Source: an uncultured Gammaproteobacteria bacterium
GTDB lineage: Bacteria > Pseudomonadota > Gammaproteobacteria > Steroidobacterales > XN24
Length of the DNA: 64,000 nucleotides
Direction: 5' to 3'
NCBI GenBank assembly: GCA_937924335.1
Contig: CALDWW010000055.1
Span: 1-64,000 of the forward strand
A program made the translations under genes and the position numbers. Positions 41,986 through 49,481 of this stretch are shown piece by piece (position 1 is the first letter of the stretch; each line of letters starts with the position of its first letter). Below the pieces are notes generated by a model. It made no database searches. It was given only the letters and a program-made list of their open reading frames with translations, and was not told the DNA's origin.

Positions 41986-42561
41986 ATGCGATTCACAGAC
42001 GATCGATATGCCGGGGAACGGCAGCAATTCGACCTGGCGGTGCGTCTCATCGCGCACGAGGCGAGGACACACATAATCGCCGCGCTGACCGGGTTCTCCC
42101 AAGACCGGATCCGCAAACTGTACGCCACGTACTTTCGCCGCCCCGACGGGTCGACGATCCGCCGGCAGAGAGGCAAGTCACCGACCAATGTGGCGTTCTT
42201 TGTGCGCAATGCCAGCGTGCAGGCAGAAGCGTCTACGCTCGTTTATCTGTTCGGACTCTTCGGGATACTGGAGATCACCGAGCGCCTCGACCCGCTTCCC
42301 AGTAGGGATTGCTCGGGCGTCGTCTTCGGAGAGTTGTTATGTCGCGCTTACGAGACCTACACATCACTTTACCCGCGCACGACGATCAGTTTCGAGCGCT
42401 CCTGGAACCTCTATCGGGCGATCACCTCAAGAAAGGACGCGCTGCTTGCTGACTGCCTGCACTGCGGAAACATCTACGTCCAGGATGCGCTCGCCCTGGA
42501 TCGTGCCGAATGCCCGCCATGCCGATTGAGTCGCACCCGGAGCACCGCCACACATGTCTGA
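41986..42561 (+). CDS. FlhC-like transcriptional regulator, orphan
   Basis: 191 residues resembling FlhC, the zinc-binding partner of the flagellar master regulator FlhD. Visible are the N-terminal helices (FDLAVRLIAHEARTHIIAAL, then TGFSQDRIRKLYATYF with the family's TGLSR..LY pattern), an RSWNLYRAI segment matching FlhC's RAWTLVR, and four cysteines near residues 155-177 (CLHCGNIYVQ, then ECPPC) equivalent to the FlhC zinc site. AGGGGA lies ten bases before ATG 41986. There is no FlhD or flagellar gene in the window, so it may act alone or regulate something else. Similarity is by eye. Confidence 0.75.
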   Translation: MRFTDDRYAGERQQFDLAVRLIAHEARTHIIAALTGFSQDRIRKLYATYFRRPDGSTIRRQRGKSPTNVAFFVRNASVQAEASTLVYLFGLFGILEITERLDPLPSRDCSGVVFGELLCRAYETYTSLYPRTTISFERSWNLYRAITSRKDALLADCLHCGNIYVQDALALDRAECPPCRLSRTRSTATHV

Positions 42562-42626
42562 CTCCGGGTGCGCCTGCGGCCTGCGCCGACATAGAATAGC
42601 TGCAAGCCCATTAACGAGACCGAGCC

Positions 42627-43115
42627 ATGGAAGTACTGACCGCAGATATCTGCGATGCCCACCCAGGGGATATCGAAGTCGCCGAACCGATCATGCGTCA
42701 CTTCGGAGGTCGCAAGCGCTTCCATGGGGAAACCGTGACCATGAAAGTTCACGAAGACAATGTGCTCGTGCGAAAAGCTGTCGAATCACCCGGGGACGGC
42801 CGGGTGTTGATTGTCGACGGTGGCGGCTCTCTTCGCCGGGCGCTTCTTGGAGACCGGCTCGCCGCCCTGGCGACCGAAAACGGCTGGTCTGGTGTCGTCG
42901 TAAACGGATGCATAAGGGACAGCGCGGAGATAGCCCGCATCGATCTCGGTGTCATCGCACTTGCCACGCATCCGCGCAAGAGCAAGAAGAACGGCGACGG
43001 GTACACGGGGACCTCGGTCAGTTTTGCCGGGGTCACGATACGTCCGGGGCAATACCTGTACGCTGACGAGGACGGTTGGGTTATCGCGGCACGCGCGCTG
43101 CACGGAGATGCGTGA
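42627..43115 (+). CDS. rraA: RraA, ribonuclease E activity regulator
   Basis: 162 residues, the normal length. The family motif runs GGGSLRRALLGDRLAALA and GWSGVVVNGCIRDSAEI, then THPRKSKKNGDG. RraA binds RNase E and slows its mRNA cleavage; some RraA-fold proteins are instead HMG/oxaloacetate aldolases, but the RKSKK..G stretch and length favour the RNase E inhibitor type. It ends overlapping the NudC start (GTGA), so both come from one mRNA. Confidence 0.92.
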   Translation: MEVLTADICDAHPGDIEVAEPIMRHFGGRKRFHGETVTMKVHEDNVLVRKAVESPGDGRVLIVDGGGSLRRALLGDRLAALATENGWSGVVVNGCIRDSAEIARIDLGVIALATHPRKSKKNGDGYTGTSVSFAGVTIRPGQYLYADEDGWVIAARALHGDA

Positions 43116-44065
43116 ACCCCTTGAGTCGCTCGCCCTATGTAAACCTGCTGGCCCATAGCCCGATCGACAGACTGGCCCACCTGCGGAACCGTAGTGAGTG
43201 GATCGAGGAAGTGCTGTACTCCGGGGCGGCGCGTTTCCTTCCGACCCAGGGTAGTCGCAGTCTGGTTCATGTCACCGATCCACCTCGTCCCGCCCTGCTG
43301 AGCACGGAAGAGCTGGGCGAACTCGGCGCCGGCATTGCGGCACCCGTACTGCTCGGCATCCGTGAGCAGCGATACTTCTTCAGCGTCCCTGTCGGCGAGG
43401 AATTGCCGCTGCCGGCCTCGTTCGAGTTTCGCGATCTTCGCCCGCTGGCCGGCCTGCTCGAGCCCTGGGAAGCCTCGTTGCTGGCCTACGCCCGCGCAAT
43501 GGCGATCTGGCACCGTAACCACGCCTTCTGCGCCCGTTGCGGCAGCGGTACGGAGTTGGCCGAAGCGGGCCACGCGCGAGTCTGCGTCTCGGAGGAATGC
43601 GGCCGCAGGCACTTTCCGAAAGTTGACCCTGCGGTGATCGTCCTCGTGGCACACGACGAGCGCTGCCTCCTCGGCAGGCAGGCCTCGTGGCCGCAAGGAC
43701 GGTTCTCGACCATCGCGGGTTTCGTCGAGCCGGGCGAAAGCCTGGAGGATGCGGTTCGGCGGGAGGTCTACGAGGAGACGGGTGTCAGAGTCTCTGACGT
43801 CATCTATCACTCGTCTCAACCCTGGCCATTCCCGTCATCACTCATGCTGGGTTTCCTCGCTGAAGCCCGGACCGAGGAGATACAGCTGCTTGACGGTGAG
43901 CTCTCGGAAGCCCGCTGGGTCAGCCGCGAGGATATCGTCAAGGGCGAGACACTACTTCCCCCCCCGGTGTCGATTGCCTACGCGCTGGTAAGGGAGTGGT
44001 TCAATGCGGAACCTGGCTTCGATCTTGACCGCCAGGGAGAGTCCGGGCCGCCGGTCTGGCGCTGA
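43112..44065 (+). CDS. nudC: NAD(+) diphosphatase NudC (NADH pyrophosphatase / RNA deNADding enzyme)
   Basis: 317-residue Nudix hydrolase. A zinc ribbon with CARCGSGTELAE and CVSEECGRRHFPK (four Cys) precedes the Nudix box GFVEPGESLEDAVRREVYEE (GX5EX7REUXEE). The NudC signature SQPWPFPSSLMLGF follows. It hydrolyses NADH and removes NAD caps from RNA 5' ends. GTG 43112 overlaps the rraA stop by four bases; functionally both genes act on RNA decay, which fits the pairing. Confidence 0.95.
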   Translation: MNPLSRSPYVNLLAHSPIDRLAHLRNRSEWIEEVLYSGAARFLPTQGSRSLVHVTDPPRPALLSTEELGELGAGIAAPVLLGIREQRYFFSVPVGEELPLPASFEFRDLRPLAGLLEPWEASLLAYARAMAIWHRNHAFCARCGSGTELAEAGHARVCVSEECGRRHFPKVDPAVIVLVAHDERCLLGRQASWPQGRFSTIAGFVEPGESLEDAVRREVYEETGVRVSDVIYHSSQPWPFPSSLMLGFLAEARTEEIQLLDGELSEARWVSREDIVKGETLLPPPVSIAYALVREWFNAEPGFDLDRQGESGPPVWR

Positions 44066-44080
44066 CCCGGCTTCGCAAGC

Positions 44081-44860
44081 ATGTGTGTTCTCGCCTTCGC
44101 CTGGCACCAGCACGTGCGTTACCCGCTGATACTGGTCGGCAATCGTGATGAATTCCACCGCCGGCCCGCGGCACCGGCCGGCTGGTGGGACGACGCTCCC
44201 GACATTCTTGCCGGAAGAGACCTGCAGGCAGGCGGCACCTGGATGGGTTTCTCCCGTAGCGGTCGTTTTGCCGTGGTGACCAACTTCCGCGAGCCGCCGG
44301 ATCCACAGCCGGAGAGTCGCAGCCGTGGCCAGCTGGTCAGTGACTTCCTGGGCTCGCGGCGCCCACCGCGATCATGGCAGGACACGGTGGAAGCCGATGC
44401 ATACGGCGCATTCAACCTGATATTCGGCGATCCCTCCGACATCCGGTACATGACCAACCGCGGCCCGCCCGGTGGCCCGCTTCCCCCGGGCGTATACGGA
44501 CTCAGCAATCACCTGTTGAACACGTCCTGGCCAAAAGTGACAAGGACCAGGGAGGGGCTGCGCGCATGCATCGGGGAGCAGGCCCCGGACGTCGAGGCCC
44601 TGTTCAGCATCCTGCTTGATGAGGAGATGGTCCCGGACGACCGCCTGCCGGATACCGGTGTGCCCCGTGAATGGGAGCGTCTGCTCTCGCCTGTTTTCAT
44701 CCGCAGCCCGATTTACGGAACGCGATCGGCAACCGTCATGATGCTTTCGATGGACGGGCAGGCGTTCCTGGAAGAACGGACATTCGACGGCAACGGCCGG
44801 CCTGCCGGGTCAGTCAGCTTCACTTTCGGCATGGATCGGTCCGAAGACAGTCCGACATAG
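44081..44860 (+). CDS. NRDE family protein (TANGO2-like)
   Basis: 259 residues beginning MCVLAFAWHQHVRYPLILVG followed by NRDEFHRRP, the motif that names the family (Asn-Arg-Asp-Glu). Cys2 suggests an Ntn-hydrolase-like fold. Further blocks are LAGRDLQAGGTWMGFSRSGR and GVYGLSNHLLNTSWPK. The bacterial role is unknown; the human homologue TANGO2 is linked to haem or lipid handling. It lies 15 bases after nudC, so is probably co-transcribed. Confidence 0.92.
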   Translation: MCVLAFAWHQHVRYPLILVGNRDEFHRRPAAPAGWWDDAPDILAGRDLQAGGTWMGFSRSGRFAVVTNFREPPDPQPESRSRGQLVSDFLGSRRPPRSWQDTVEADAYGAFNLIFGDPSDIRYMTNRGPPGGPLPPGVYGLSNHLLNTSWPKVTRTREGLRACIGEQAPDVEALFSILLDEEMVPDDRLPDTGVPREWERLLSPVFIRSPIYGTRSATVMMLSMDGQAFLEERTFDGNGRPAGSVSFTFGMDRSEDSPT

Positions 44861-44883
44861 CGAACCGCGTCGCCCGGGCCGGT

Positions 44884-45558
44884 TCACAATCCGAGGCGCT
44901 CTTTCAGCCAGGCAGCGATGTGCCCCACCTCTTCGGGGCAAACGGCGTGCATCATCGGATATTCGTGCCACTCGACCTGGTGACCGAGATGACCCAGCAG
45001 CTCTGCCGCGCGCTGGCCCCCCACCATCGGCACGACCTGGTCGAATGTGCCGTGCGCCAGGAACAAGGGCGTGGCCGAGTTTCCGCCGCTGCGCTCAGCC
45101 TCTGTGCTCGACGTCATCAACAGGTAGGTTGAAAGGCCCATGATCCCGGCCAGAGGTCGGTCGAGCCGCAGTCCCGTGTACAGCGCCATGGCGCCGCCCT
45201 GGGAGAAACCGGCCAGGATGATGTTCTGTGAAGAGCATCCGCGTTGCTCCTCACGCCTGATCAGGCTCTCGACCGCCAGGCGGCTCGCGGTGATGCCCTC
45301 CTGGTCGCGGGGCGGACCGGCATCGAAAGAGACGATGTCGTACCACGCTCGCATCGGCATGCCGCCATTGATGGTGACGGGTCGCAATGGCGCGTGAGGG
45401 AATACGAAGCGGACATTGGCAATGCCCGCCGCCGCCAGCTGGGGCACGATGGGCTCAAAATCGTGCCCGTCGGCACCCAGCCCGTGTAGCCAGATCACGC
45501 TGGCCTGCGGGCGGGGGCCCGTCTCCAACTCGACCGTTTCCAGTCCTGAATCGCTCAT
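44884..45558 (-). CDS. Carboxylesterase/phospholipase-type alpha/beta hydrolase
   Basis: 224 residues, of the small dienelactone/acyl-protein-thioesterase type. The start of the fold is VIWLHGLGADGHDFEPIVPQ. The nucleophile elbow LAGFSQGGAMALYTGL contains GFSQG (Ser), the acid Asp is near LAHGTFDQVVP, and the His is in YPMMHAVCPEE. Acts on short- to medium-chain esters or thioesters in the cytosol. The start at ATG 45558 has GGAGACGGGG upstream; the open frame continues to 45711 but would run through the argR promoter. Confidence 0.92.
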   Translation of the reverse strand: MSDSGLETVELETGPRPQASVIWLHGLGADGHDFEPIVPQLAAAGIANVRFVFPHAPLRPVTINGGMPMRAWYDIVSFDAGPPRDQEGITASRLAVESLIRREEQRGCSSQNIILAGFSQGGAMALYTGLRLDRPLAGIMGLSTYLLMTSSTEAERSGGNSATPLFLAHGTFDQVVPMVGGQRAAELLGHLGHQVEWHEYPMMHAVCPEEVGHIAAWLKERLGL

Positions 45559-45627
45559 CCCCGTCTCCGAATCCTGAACGCAGCGCGAGTCTAACGGCCA
45601 CCACCCCGGAACCCAAGCTTGACTTTT

Positions 45628-45657
45628 GATGCGCATGAATAATACATTATGCGCATC
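45628..45657. promoter_or_regulatory. Large inverted repeat over the argR promoter: probable ArgR operator
   Basis: Two perfect nine-base arms, GATGCGCAT and ATGCGCATC, flank a 12-base AT-rich centre containing TGAATAAT-like ARG-box sequence. A -35-like TTGACT at 45619-45624 precedes it, and TACATT (45643-45648) could be the -10 at 18-base spacing, so the repeat covers the core promoter. It sits 24 bases before the argR ATG. That suggests autoregulation of the whole arginine operon. The ARG-box match is approximate. Confidence 0.6.
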
Positions 45658-45680
45658 TTTATTCTTGATTAAACTCGACC

Positions 45681-46148
45681 ATGCCCACAGATCCCAGTCA
45701 GCAGGCCGCAAGGCGTTCAGAAATCCTGCGGATTTTGAAGAAGTACCCGATCGCCCGTCAGGAAGACCTGGTCCGGGAGTTATCGGAGCGCGGCATGGAC
45801 GCGACCCAGTCGAGCATAAGCCGTGACCTCAAGGATCTCGGTGTCGCCAAAGTCGGTGAACGTTACCTGGCCCCGCAGAATGTGCGTGCCCCTGGCGAAG
45901 CCCGGTTCGAACTGCTGGCGGGATTTGTCCACCATGTCGCGACTGCCGGCCCCAGCCTGACCGTCATCCGTACATCGACAGGCGCCGCACAGAGCGTCGC
46001 GGTGGCTCTGGACGAGTCCGGCTGGCGTGAGATCGTCGGCACCATCTCGGGTGACGACACCATTTTCGTTGCCACAGCCACCCAGCGGCAACAGCAGATG
46101 CTCGTCGCCCGCCTGGAAAAGATATTCCCGGACGCGAGACGCTCATGA
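45681..46148 (+). CDS. argR: ArgR, arginine repressor
   Basis: 155 residues: N-terminal winged helix (RRSEILRILKKYPIARQEDL, then MDATQSSISRDLKDLGVAKV) and C-terminal hexamerisation/arginine-binding domain with TSTGAAQSVAVALDE and ISGDDTIFVA, where the GDD aspartates bind arginine. When arginine is abundant ArgR represses arginine biosynthesis. It is the first gene of the operon, overlapping argG by ATGA. The palindrome at 45628-45657 is the likely self-control site. Confidence 0.95.
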   Translation: MPTDPSQQAARRSEILRILKKYPIARQEDLVRELSERGMDATQSSISRDLKDLGVAKVGERYLAPQNVRAPGEARFELLAGFVHHVATAGPSLTVIRTSTGAAQSVAVALDESGWREIVGTISGDDTIFVATATQRQQQMLVARLEKIFPDARRS

Positions 46149-47359
46149 ACACGGATAATCCCATCCTCCTGGCCTTCTCGGGAGGCCTGGACACCTCCTT
46201 CTGCATTCCCTGGCTCAGTGACACTTACCAGCGCCCGGTCGTCACCGTTACCGTCGACACAGGCGGTCTCGACGAGGTGGCGCGTGTGGCCCTGGAAGAG
46301 CACGCAATGGCCCTGGGTGCCCTGCGTCATGTCACAGTCGATGCTCGTCAGAGTTTTTTCGACCAGGTACTCAGGCATCTGATCTTCGGCAATGTCCGGC
46401 GAGGCAACCTGTACCCGCTGTGTGTCGGTGCCGAACGGGTGCTTCAGGCACAGACTATGGCGCATGTCTGCGGCGAACTGGGTTCCCGCACGGTGGCTCA
46501 CGGCTGCACGGCGGCCGGTAACGACCAGGTCCGGTTCGAGGTGGCACTGCGCACGCTGGACCCGGCGCTGGAGATCCTGGCCCCGGTCAGAGACAACGCC
46601 TGGCGGCGCGAGCAGCAGATCGAGTTCCTCGAGGGAAAGGGTCTGCCGGTTCCGGCGGGCGGTGGCGCATACTCGATCAATCGGGGGCTGTGGGGCGTAA
46701 CGATAGGCGGGCGAGAGACGCTGGACTCCCGCGAAAGCATCCCGGAGGACGCCTGGGTCCTTACCCGTGGAGCATTCGACACACAGTTGCAGGATGAACG
46801 CCACACACTTGCCTTCGAGGCGGGCATACCGGTCGCTTTTGACGGGAACACGCTACCGCCCGTCGCATTGATCGAGGCCGTTGAGGCGGTGGCGGCGAAG
46901 TTCGGCATCGGCAGGGGTATCCACCTCGGTGACACGGTGCTGGGCACGAAGGGCCGGGTGGCCTTCGAAGCACCGGCAGCCGCCGCGATTCTGACCGCGC
47001 ACCGCGAACTGGAGAAGCTGACGCTGAGCGCTGCTCAGCTGCGCGTCAAGGAGCCGCTCGCCGGCATCTATGGCGACATGCTGCACGAGGGGCAACATCT
47101 CGATCCCGCTTGCCGCGACATCGAGGCCCTGCTGGCCTCGTCCCAGGTGCGTGTCACCGGAGAAGTATCTTTCCTGCTGCGGCCCGGACAGGTATTCGTC
47201 GAGGGCGTCGGGTCTCGCCACTCGCTACTTGCGGCAACCCGTGGCACCTATGGCGAAGCCGCGGGCGAGTGGACCGCCGCCGACGCGCTCGGCTTTTCAC
47301 GCATGCGATCCCTGCCGGGGATGCTGTACACGCGGGCCGGCGCGGACGGCGAGGGCTGA
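46145..47359 (+). CDS. argG: Argininosuccinate synthase
   Basis: Ligates citrulline and aspartate to argininosuccinate with ATP. 404 residues. The ATP-binding loop LLAFSGGLDTSFCIPWL and VAHGCTAAGNDQVRFE are the diagnostic motifs; ALDGN-like VAFDGNTLPPV and GIHLGDTVLGTKGRVAFEAP complete the family. The segment IFGNVRRGNLYPLCVGAERV and the YSINRGLWGVTIGG block look closer, from memory, to the short ArgG of Bacteroidota-type arginine clusters than to E. coli ArgG. In an N-acyl pathway its substrate would be citrulline after deacylation, or it could require it; that point is open. ATGA overlap with argR. Confidence 0.93.
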   Translation: MNTDNPILLAFSGGLDTSFCIPWLSDTYQRPVVTVTVDTGGLDEVARVALEEHAMALGALRHVTVDARQSFFDQVLRHLIFGNVRRGNLYPLCVGAERVLQAQTMAHVCGELGSRTVAHGCTAAGNDQVRFEVALRTLDPALEILAPVRDNAWRREQQIEFLEGKGLPVPAGGGAYSINRGLWGVTIGGRETLDSRESIPEDAWVLTRGAFDTQLQDERHTLAFEAGIPVAFDGNTLPPVALIEAVEAVAAKFGIGRGIHLGDTVLGTKGRVAFEAPAAAAILTAHRELEKLTLSAAQLRVKEPLAGIYGDMLHEGQHLDPACRDIEALLASSQVRVTGEVSFLLRPGQVFVEGVGSRHSLLAATRGTYGEAAGEWTAADALGFSRMRSLPGMLYTRAGADGEG

Positions 47360-47360
47360 T

Positions 47361-48416
47361 ATGAAACCGATGATCGTCGACAAGGTGGCGTCCGTCGCTT
47401 CCAGCTGTGAGCTCGGTCGAGAACTCCGTGTCTCCCCTGACATCCCCTGCGAGGAAGGTGTGGTCGTGGCCGTCGAGGTGCTGAACAACAAGTCCAGCTA
47501 CAACCAGCTCGAACTCACCTCGGGCCGGATGGCACAGGTCAAGGCCGGTGATATCGTCGTCGGCGCACTTGGCCACCGGCACGCATTGTTCGGTTACTCG
47601 GGTCACATGCCGCTGTCGCTGTCACCAGGCGATACGGTCAACATTCTCAACCTCGGTGGCGTCATCGGCATATGCGACTCGGTGACACCGGATCGGGGAT
47701 CGCCGTTCGAGTGCCGGGTACTCGGGTCTGTATTGCATTTCCCGGTGCTCGGCGAGCGAATAGGGCGGCCGGCCCGTGTGGGCATCCACGCTCTCCGCGA
47801 CGGATTGACGCTAAAGACGGACGGCATCCCCGTCGTTGCGTTGGCAGGCACCTGCATGGACGCCGGAAAGACCGCCGCCGCCTGTGCCATCATCAGCCGC
47901 TTTTCGCACCACGGATTACGGGTGGCCGCTTTCAAGGCGACCGGTGTCTCCCTGCAGCGGGATGTGCTGGCCATGGAGGATGCGGGGGCACTTGAGACCG
48001 GGATGTTTACCGACTTCGGAGTCGTGACGACCACGCCGGAGAGCGGGCCGGCCCTGACTCGGGCGCTGCTCAACCAGATGGCTGCAAGCCGACCGGAGGT
48101 GATCGTGTTCGAACTCGGCGACGGCCTGCTTGGCGCCTACGGTGTCCAGGCGATATTGTCGGCTCCCGACATCCGCGAAGCGCTGGACGCAGTCGTCCTC
48201 TGCGCCAATGACCCGGTCGCCGCCTGGGGCGGTGTAACTTTGCTGCGGGACAATTTCGGCATTGAACCGGCGCTCGTCACCGGACGCGCCACGGACAACT
48301 CGGTCGGTTCCGACATGATCGTCGAGCAACTCGGTGTCCCGGCTTTCAATGCGCTGACCCAGGAGACCCAGGTCGGCGCCACACTCATGCAGAAGCTCTT
48401 CCCCGAGCGCTGCTAA
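47361..48416 (+). CDS. Uncharacterised P-loop protein inside the arginine operon (candidate N-acylglutamate synthase)
   Basis: 351 residues. The first half (about 1-155) is beta-rich (VVVAVEVLNNKSSYNQLELT, GDTVNILNLGGVIGICDSVT). The second half is a P-loop domain: Walker-A-like AGTCMDAGKTAAACAIISRF at about 160-180, then GLRVAAFKATGVSLQRDVLA, EVIVFELGDGLLGAYGVQAI and ALVTGRATDNSVGSDMIVEQ. The GTxxxxGK..(A/F)KATG layout reminds me of the P-loop domain of DUF1611 proteins, one of which (DgcN) acetylates D-glutamate. The gene begins one base after argG, with GAGGG upstream, and is 12 bases before argC, so it is an integral arginine-operon member. No synthase for N-acylglutamate is otherwise present. 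The function is unproven. Confidence 0.8.
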   Translation: MKPMIVDKVASVASSCELGRELRVSPDIPCEEGVVVAVEVLNNKSSYNQLELTSGRMAQVKAGDIVVGALGHRHALFGYSGHMPLSLSPGDTVNILNLGGVIGICDSVTPDRGSPFECRVLGSVLHFPVLGERIGRPARVGIHALRDGLTLKTDGIPVVALAGTCMDAGKTAAACAIISRFSHHGLRVAAFKATGVSLQRDVLAMEDAGALETGMFTDFGVVTTTPESGPALTRALLNQMAASRPEVIVFELGDGLLGAYGVQAILSAPDIREALDAVVLCANDPVAAWGGVTLLRDNFGIEPALVTGRATDNSVGSDMIVEQLGVPAFNALTQETQVGATLMQKLFPERC

Positions 48417-48428
48417 GGGATCACACAC

Positions 48429-49481
48429 GTGCCACAACGGCTTCCTATCGGCATCGTCGGCGGCACCGGATATGTTTCCGGGGAACTGCTACGCCTGCTC
48501 GCGACTCACCCGTCCCTGAAACTCGGCAGCATTGCGTCTGTCAGTCAGACCGGCACCCCGGTAGCCCAGGTGTTCCCGAACCTGGCGAGCTGCGTCGACG
48601 ATGTGAGCTTCGCGTCCGTAGATGAGCTCGAGTCGATGTGGCGCGATGGAGGGCTTCGGGGCCTGTTCTGCGCGACGCCCCATGGGGCGGCAGCGCCCGT
48701 CATCGCCAGGCTGCTGGAGGGGTACGGAGGGAGCGGCCGGGTCGTGGACATTTCGGCCGACTTCCGCTTCCGCGACGTCAGGACTTTCCGTGAGATCTAC
48801 GGGCAGGACCACGGCGCGCCACAACTGGCGGACGAATTTTTCTGCGCAGTACCGGAACACTCGGCCCCAACTCCTGCGCGGCATGCTGCGCATCCGGGCT
48901 GCTTTGCGACCGCCATGCTTCTAGGGATCGTGCCATTGCTCCGATCGGGACTGACCGACGGACCGTTCCACATCGCAGGCGTGACAGGCAGTACCGGATC
49001 GGGCCGTTCACCACTCGCGACGACCCACCATCCGGAACGGCACTCAAACCTGTATGCCTACCGGCCCCTGAACCATCGACACGCGCCGGAGGTGCGAGCC
49101 ATCGCGCTACACCTGACGGGTGAGGACGCGGCGGTACAGTTTGTCCCGCATTCAGGGCCTTTCGCTCGCGGGATCCACATCACCATCCAGGGAAGTCTGG
49201 CCCGGAGCGCCGACGGAACGTCACTGCTCGCCGCCCTGAAACACGCGTATGAAGATCGGCCCTTCGTGGAGGTCGTCGATACACCGCCGCGAATCAAGGA
49301 CGTCGTCGGCTCCAACCGGGCACGGATCACGGCCACCGCCGAGGCGGACTGCTTCGCGGTCATGGTGGTGCTGGACAACCTGGTCAAGGGCGCGGCGGGC
49401 GGCGCCATGCAATGGATGAATCGACTGCTCGACCTGGACGAGAGGGCAGGCCTGACGATACCCGGGCCGGCCTGGATATGA
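48429..49481 (+). CDS. argC: N-acyl-gamma-glutamyl-phosphate reductase
   Basis: Reduces N-acyl-gamma-glutamyl phosphate to the semialdehyde with NADPH. 350 residues: Rossmann motif IGIVGGTGYVSGELLRLLA, catalytic Cys in AAHPGCFATAML, and the substrate loop GVTGSTGSGRSPLATTHHPE. The TGSTGSG..P.(A/S)T.H form, rather than the GVSGAGR form of E. coli ArgC, recalls Bacteroidota ArgC, which works with succinylated intermediates. GTG 48429 has AGGGATC upstream. Its end overlaps argD by ATGA. Hence the acyl group may be succinyl instead of acetyl, see argF'. Confidence 0.93.
   Translation: MPQRLPIGIVGGTGYVSGELLRLLATHPSLKLGSIASVSQTGTPVAQVFPNLASCVDDVSFASVDELESMWRDGGLRGLFCATPHGAAAPVIARLLEGYGGSGRVVDISADFRFRDVRTFREIYGQDHGAPQLADEFFCAVPEHSAPTPARHAAHPGCFATAMLLGIVPLLRSGLTDGPFHIAGVTGSTGSGRSPLATTHHPERHSNLYAYRPLNHRHAPEVRAIALHLTGEDAAVQFVPHSGPFARGIHITIQGSLARSADGTSLLAALKHAYEDRPFVEVVDTPPRIKDVVGSNRARITATAEADCFAVMVVLDNLVKGAAGGAMQWMNRLLDLDERAGLTIPGPAWI

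Noticed and set aside
42749-43819. Leftward frame of 356 codons
   Set aside because: Antisense to rraA and nudC, both well supported and translationally coupled.
44884-45711. Longer start for the esterase at 45711
   Set aside because: It would run through the argR promoter palindrome and add 51 residues with no family match; ATG 45558 has a good ribosome site.
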